The notes under the pieces: generated by a model
Told to the model about the DNA's origin: nothing
Seen by the model: only the letters and a program-made list of their open reading frames with translations
Database searches by the model: none
Assembly (NCBI GenBank): GCA_020636845.1
Contig: JACJXD010000009.1
Location: forward strand, 34,760 to 98,759
Reading direction: 5' to 3'
Length of the DNA: 64,000 bases
Source: Bacteroidales bacterium
Lineage (GTDB): Bacteria; Bacteroidota; Bacteroidia; Bacteroidales; Tenuifilaceae
Translations under genes and position numbers: made by a program
Shown: in pieces, positions 61,451 to 64,000 of the stretch
Position numbering within the stretch: the stretch's first letter is position 1
Layout of the letters: each line of letters starts with the position of its first letter

Positions 61451-62473
61451 ATGAAGAAATACATACTTTTTATTGCATTCGTACTTGTGTCGTTTTTGGG
61501 CAAATCGCAAACAACATGTACCGACAAACTTCGGCAGGCCGAAAGGAACTTCGACGAAGGGCAACTCGATGATATTCCTCAAATGGTAGAATCGTGCATG
61601 AAAAACGGGTTTACCAAAGAAGAAAAAAAGAATGCCTATAAACTTCTTATACAAACCCACCTATTCAACGAAAAAATGGATTTGGCCGATGCGGTAATGA
61701 AGCGTTTTCTGAAAGAATACCCGTCATACGAAATAGCCGTTAACGATCCCAAAGAATTTGTAAATCTTTATAAAACATACAGAACCGATCCTATTTTCAA
61801 ACTCGAATTTTGTGCCGGAGTAAACTACAGTCTTCCTTTTGTAAAGGAAACCTACAGTCCGGAAAACCTAAATCAAAATGCCATTTCGTATAACTCGTTA
61901 CCCGGGTTCGACGTTGGCGCAACGTTTACATTCAACATTGCTAAGAATTTTAACGGCTCTATTGGTGCAATCTTTTCGAATTACCGATTAGATTACCTTG
62001 ACGAAGGATACGACTACACCAAAGTTTCGGGAACATTCAGCAACTATTACATTGGGCTTCCGCTATCGGCCAGTTACAATCTCACGTACAAAGGCATTAA
62101 ATCCATTTTTAAAGCCGGCATAGAAACCTCGTACCTTATTTCCTCAAAAATGAATTTTACAAAATCATTCACAAATGGTGATAACCCCATAAAAAGTGTA
62201 GAAGATATTTCCGATTACTTCAAAAAAATAGATATTCGCCCAACGCTTTCGGTTGGTGTAATAATTAAAGTGGATAAGTATGAAATTATTCCTTCGGTCG
62301 GTGTGAAATTTTCGACAATTGTACCGTTAATAGATAGCGAACGTCTCCAAGACCCTTCGAACTCTGACCTTTACTATCAATACAACTATACACCCGACAA
62401 AATATTTATGAATCAGGTTTTCTTTTCCATTTCATTCATGAAACCTGTTTACAACCCGCAAAAAATAAAGTAA
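61451..62473 (+). CDS. Outer-membrane barrel protein with N-terminal TPR-like segment
   Basis: The 340-aa protein has a signal peptide (MKKYILFIAFVLVSFLGKSQ), a helical TPR-like segment (~25-110; DKLRQAERNFDEGQLDDIPQMVESCMK read in parts as LRQAERNFDEGQ) and then beta strands (FKLEFCAGVNYSL, FDVGATFTFNIAKNF, YYIGLPLSASYNL, LSVGVIIKV, IPSVGVKFS, VFFSISFMKPV) of a PorT-like barrel. An upstream in-frame ATG at 61403 overlaps the STAND gene and lacks a signal peptide, so 61451 is preferred. Encoding it in the same operon as a STAND ATPase suggests an outer-membrane component of the same system. Confidence 0.78.
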   Translation: MKKYILFIAFVLVSFLGKSQTTCTDKLRQAERNFDEGQLDDIPQMVESCMKNGFTKEEKKNAYKLLIQTHLFNEKMDLADAVMKRFLKEYPSYEIAVNDPKEFVNLYKTYRTDPIFKLEFCAGVNYSLPFVKETYSPENLNQNAISYNSLPGFDVGATFTFNIAKNFNGSIGAIFSNYRLDYLDEGYDYTKVSGTFSNYYIGLPLSASYNLTYKGIKSIFKAGIETSYLISSKMNFTKSFTNGDNPIKSVEDISDYFKKIDIRPTLSVGVIIKVDKYEIIPSVGVKFSTIVPLIDSERLQDPSNSDLYYQYNYTPDKIFMNQVFFSISFMKPVYNPQKIK

Positions 62474-62474
62474 C

Positions 62475-63623
62475 ATGAAAAAAATATCCCTTTTGTGCTT
62501 GGTAGCCCTGCTTGCTGTTTCGTGCGACAAATCGATAACCGATTTTCAATCCAAAAATTTCATTAAATTTTTTGGAAGCGGGAATGGCAGCAATGGAGCA
62601 AGTATAATTGAACTTCCGGGAGAAGGGTACATGTTCACTGGATATGATAAAAACAGTTCCGACATAAACCAAATTAACATCGTAAAAACAGATTTAAATG
62701 GAAACACTGTTTGGGAAAATGTTTATGAAAACCCTAACGATTCCATACAAGAAGGATTAATTATTAAAAAATTCGACGAGGAAAACTTCATAATCGTTGG
62801 AAATACTCAAGCTTCGGAGTCCGACTATGTAAACCCCGTGATTATTAAAGTAAACAAGTATGGTGAGTTACAATGGAAAAAAAGGCTTCCCGAGAATTAC
62901 GACTTAATAATTAACGATTTTACCGTTACCGAAGATAAACTATTCCTGGTTGGAGAAATGTATAAGGCTTCTGCAACGCTGCCCGACACATACATTGCAT
63001 CGCTGAACAGTTCCGGTGAAGTTATCGATACCGTAACCAACAATCACGGTGTTCGATCCGATACTTTCAATAAAATATTTGTCAACGAACAAGGAAACTT
63101 AGTGGTTGTAGGTAATACAAATAGTTCCCTTGGAGGAAGTATAACAACCGTAACCGTTTCGGAATTCAGGACTAATTCTCTGTACATTCCCAGCAATTAT
63201 GTAGAAATAAGTACTACCTCCGATCAAATTTTAAGTAATGCCATTTTTACCAATAACCAACTGCACTTACTAGTTTACGAAAGCAACTCAGGAACACGGG
63301 TTATTTCGCTAAATAGTGACTACTCCGTACTATGGCAAACCGAACTAGTATCTCAAATTCAGGGAAAATCTATCACACTTACAAGTAACGGAACATTATA
63401 TTTTGCCGGAAACAATGCAAGCAACATTCAACTAGTAAAAGTCGATAGCGAAGGCAATGTATATTTTGGAGAGGAAATTTTTAAAACATATCCCGGACTT
63501 GTAAATAACATGCTTGGCACAAACGATAATGGACTAATACTGGTAGGAGTAACAACCTCCGGTTATGGCAATATGGTTCAGCTGATTAAGACCGATTCTG
63601 ATTTGTATCTATTTAAACCTTAA
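62475..63623 (+). CDS. Lipoprotein with beta-propeller-like repeats
   Basis: The 382-aa protein has a lipoprotein signal (lipobox AVSC; Cys17) and repeated short units of the form FIIVGNT.....Y....IIKVNKYGELQWKK, typical of propeller blades with an Asn/Asp-Gly turn. I count about six such units (INIVKTDLNGNTVWE, VIIKVNKYGELQWK, YIASLNSSGEVIDT, VISLNSDYSVLWQT, IQLVKVDSEGNVYF, MVQLIKTDSDLYLF). No enzymatic motif is seen. It starts 1 nt after the barrel gene. A surface or periplasmic sensor role is inferred. Confidence 0.75.
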   Translation: MKKISLLCLVALLAVSCDKSITDFQSKNFIKFFGSGNGSNGASIIELPGEGYMFTGYDKNSSDINQINIVKTDLNGNTVWENVYENPNDSIQEGLIIKKFDEENFIIVGNTQASESDYVNPVIIKVNKYGELQWKKRLPENYDLIINDFTVTEDKLFLVGEMYKASATLPDTYIASLNSSGEVIDTVTNNHGVRSDTFNKIFVNEQGNLVVVGNTNSSLGGSITTVTVSEFRTNSLYIPSNYVEISTTSDQILSNAIFTNNQLHLLVYESNSGTRVISLNSDYSVLWQTELVSQIQGKSITLTSNGTLYFAGNNASNIQLVKVDSEGNVYFGEEIFKTYPGLVNNMLGTNDNGLILVGVTTSGYGNMVQLIKTDSDLYLFKP

Positions 63624-63635
63624 GATTGGGAAGAC

Positions 63636-64000
63636 ATGAAAGTAGTGAAGTGGATTTCAACAATATTACTAACATTTGCCAGTACTTTAGTATTTGCACA
63701 ACTTAGCGCTCCTAGCGTAACAGGGACAACTCCGACAAACAATACTAAACCAACATGGAACTGGACCTCGGGAGGTGGAGGAAACGGTACGTTTAGGTAT
63801 AAACTGGACGACAACGACTTAACCTCCGGAACAACCGAAACAACCGATTTATTTTATACCTCGGCAACGGATTTATCAGAAGGGAATCATACGCTTTACG
63901 TGCAAGAAACCGACGGAACAAACTGGTCAACCAGCGGAAGTTATACAATTACAATAGACCTTACGCCCCCTACAATTACAGACGTTATCGTTCCCAATTC
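63636..64000 (+). CDS. Secreted Ig-like repeat protein (partial, 5' end)
   Basis: The first 121 codons are visible before the right edge. A signal peptide (MKVVKWISTILLTFASTLVFAQ) is followed by an Ig-like module with TPTNNTKPTWNWTSGGGG, FRYKLDD and EGNHTLYVQETDGTNWSTSGSYTITID, then TPPTIT starting the next module. Such repeats build large bacterial surface proteins, in this phylum usually T9SS cargo. The C-terminal sorting domain is outside the window. It follows the lipoprotein gene by 12 nt and so is part of the same operon. Confidence 0.82.
   Translation, partial: MKVVKWISTILLTFASTLVFAQLSAPSVTGTTPTNNTKPTWNWTSGGGGNGTFRYKLDDNDLTSGTTETTDLFYTSATDLSEGNHTLYVQETDGTNWSTSGSYTITIDLTPPTITDVIVPN

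Noticed and set aside
51941..64000. Calling the operon a standard phage-defence island (for example Avs or Thoeris)
   Set aside because: TIR-like and STAND parts are present, but the outer-membrane, lipoprotein and secreted components do not fit known types.
1..64000. tRNA, rRNA or riboswitch genes
   Set aside because: Reading the intergenic gaps showed no cloverleaf arms, rRNA-like segments or known riboswitch cores.

Overview
The window looks like a chromosome segment of a Bacteroidota bacterium, probably near Bacteroidales/Marinilabiliales, although the exact lineage cannot be read from the sequence. Four things support this: type IX secretion (T9SS) cargo with both A- and B-type C-terminal sorting domains, a PorP/SprF protein and a PorE-like TPR/PD40/OmpA protein, Bacteroidota-style TAnnTTTG -7 promoter boxes, and AT-rich DNA with few strong Shine-Dalgarno sites. 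No rRNA, tRNA or CRISPR array was seen.

Layout. 1-1577 (minus) is a tandem EcoRV-type restriction-modification pair; the methylase runs off the left edge. 1765-4537 (minus) holds a YjjG-like phosphatase, a class-V aminotransferase-fold enzyme and a small HsdR-N-like PD-(D/E)xK protein. Divergent from it, 4842-8564 is a housekeeping operon: AMP nucleosidase, holA, rhomboid protease, Nudix hydrolase, class-IV aminotransferase. YqgE and an NhaC antiporter follow on the minus strand. 10910-29489 is a T9SS block with two divergent giant secreted proteins of about 2350 residues, PorP/SprF, a GNAT enzyme and a PorE-like protein. 29735-34315 carries 2-oxoacid:ferredoxin oxidoreductase (korA/korB), a Mut7-C protein and a gamma-class carbonic anhydrase.

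34586-38448 is an accessory stretch. An AT-rich two-gene cassette (SatD family plus a DUF3307 membrane protein) lies between two attC-like imperfect inverted repeats. Four 20-bp operator-like palindromes, in two pairs of identical spacing, precede satD. 38631-51374 returns to core metabolism: fused 2-oxoacid dehydrogenase E1, two small Cys-rich membrane proteins beside ApbE, a PEP-synthase-like protein with receiver-like domains, gdhA, OsmC, fabD, an outer-membrane barrel and a queuosine-precursor transporter.

51941-64000 is a tightly spaced plus-strand operon of at least seven genes: an NTT/MFS-HEAT-cNMP-like fusion, a sensor-HAMP-SpoIIE phosphatase, a TIR-like protein, a membrane-anchored nSTAND1-WD40 ATPase, a TPR/outer-membrane barrel protein, a lipoprotein and the start of an Ig-like secreted protein cut by the right edge. 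It reads as a multi-compartment signalling system from cell surface to cytosol and, together with the SatD cassette, is the best candidate here for undescribed biology.
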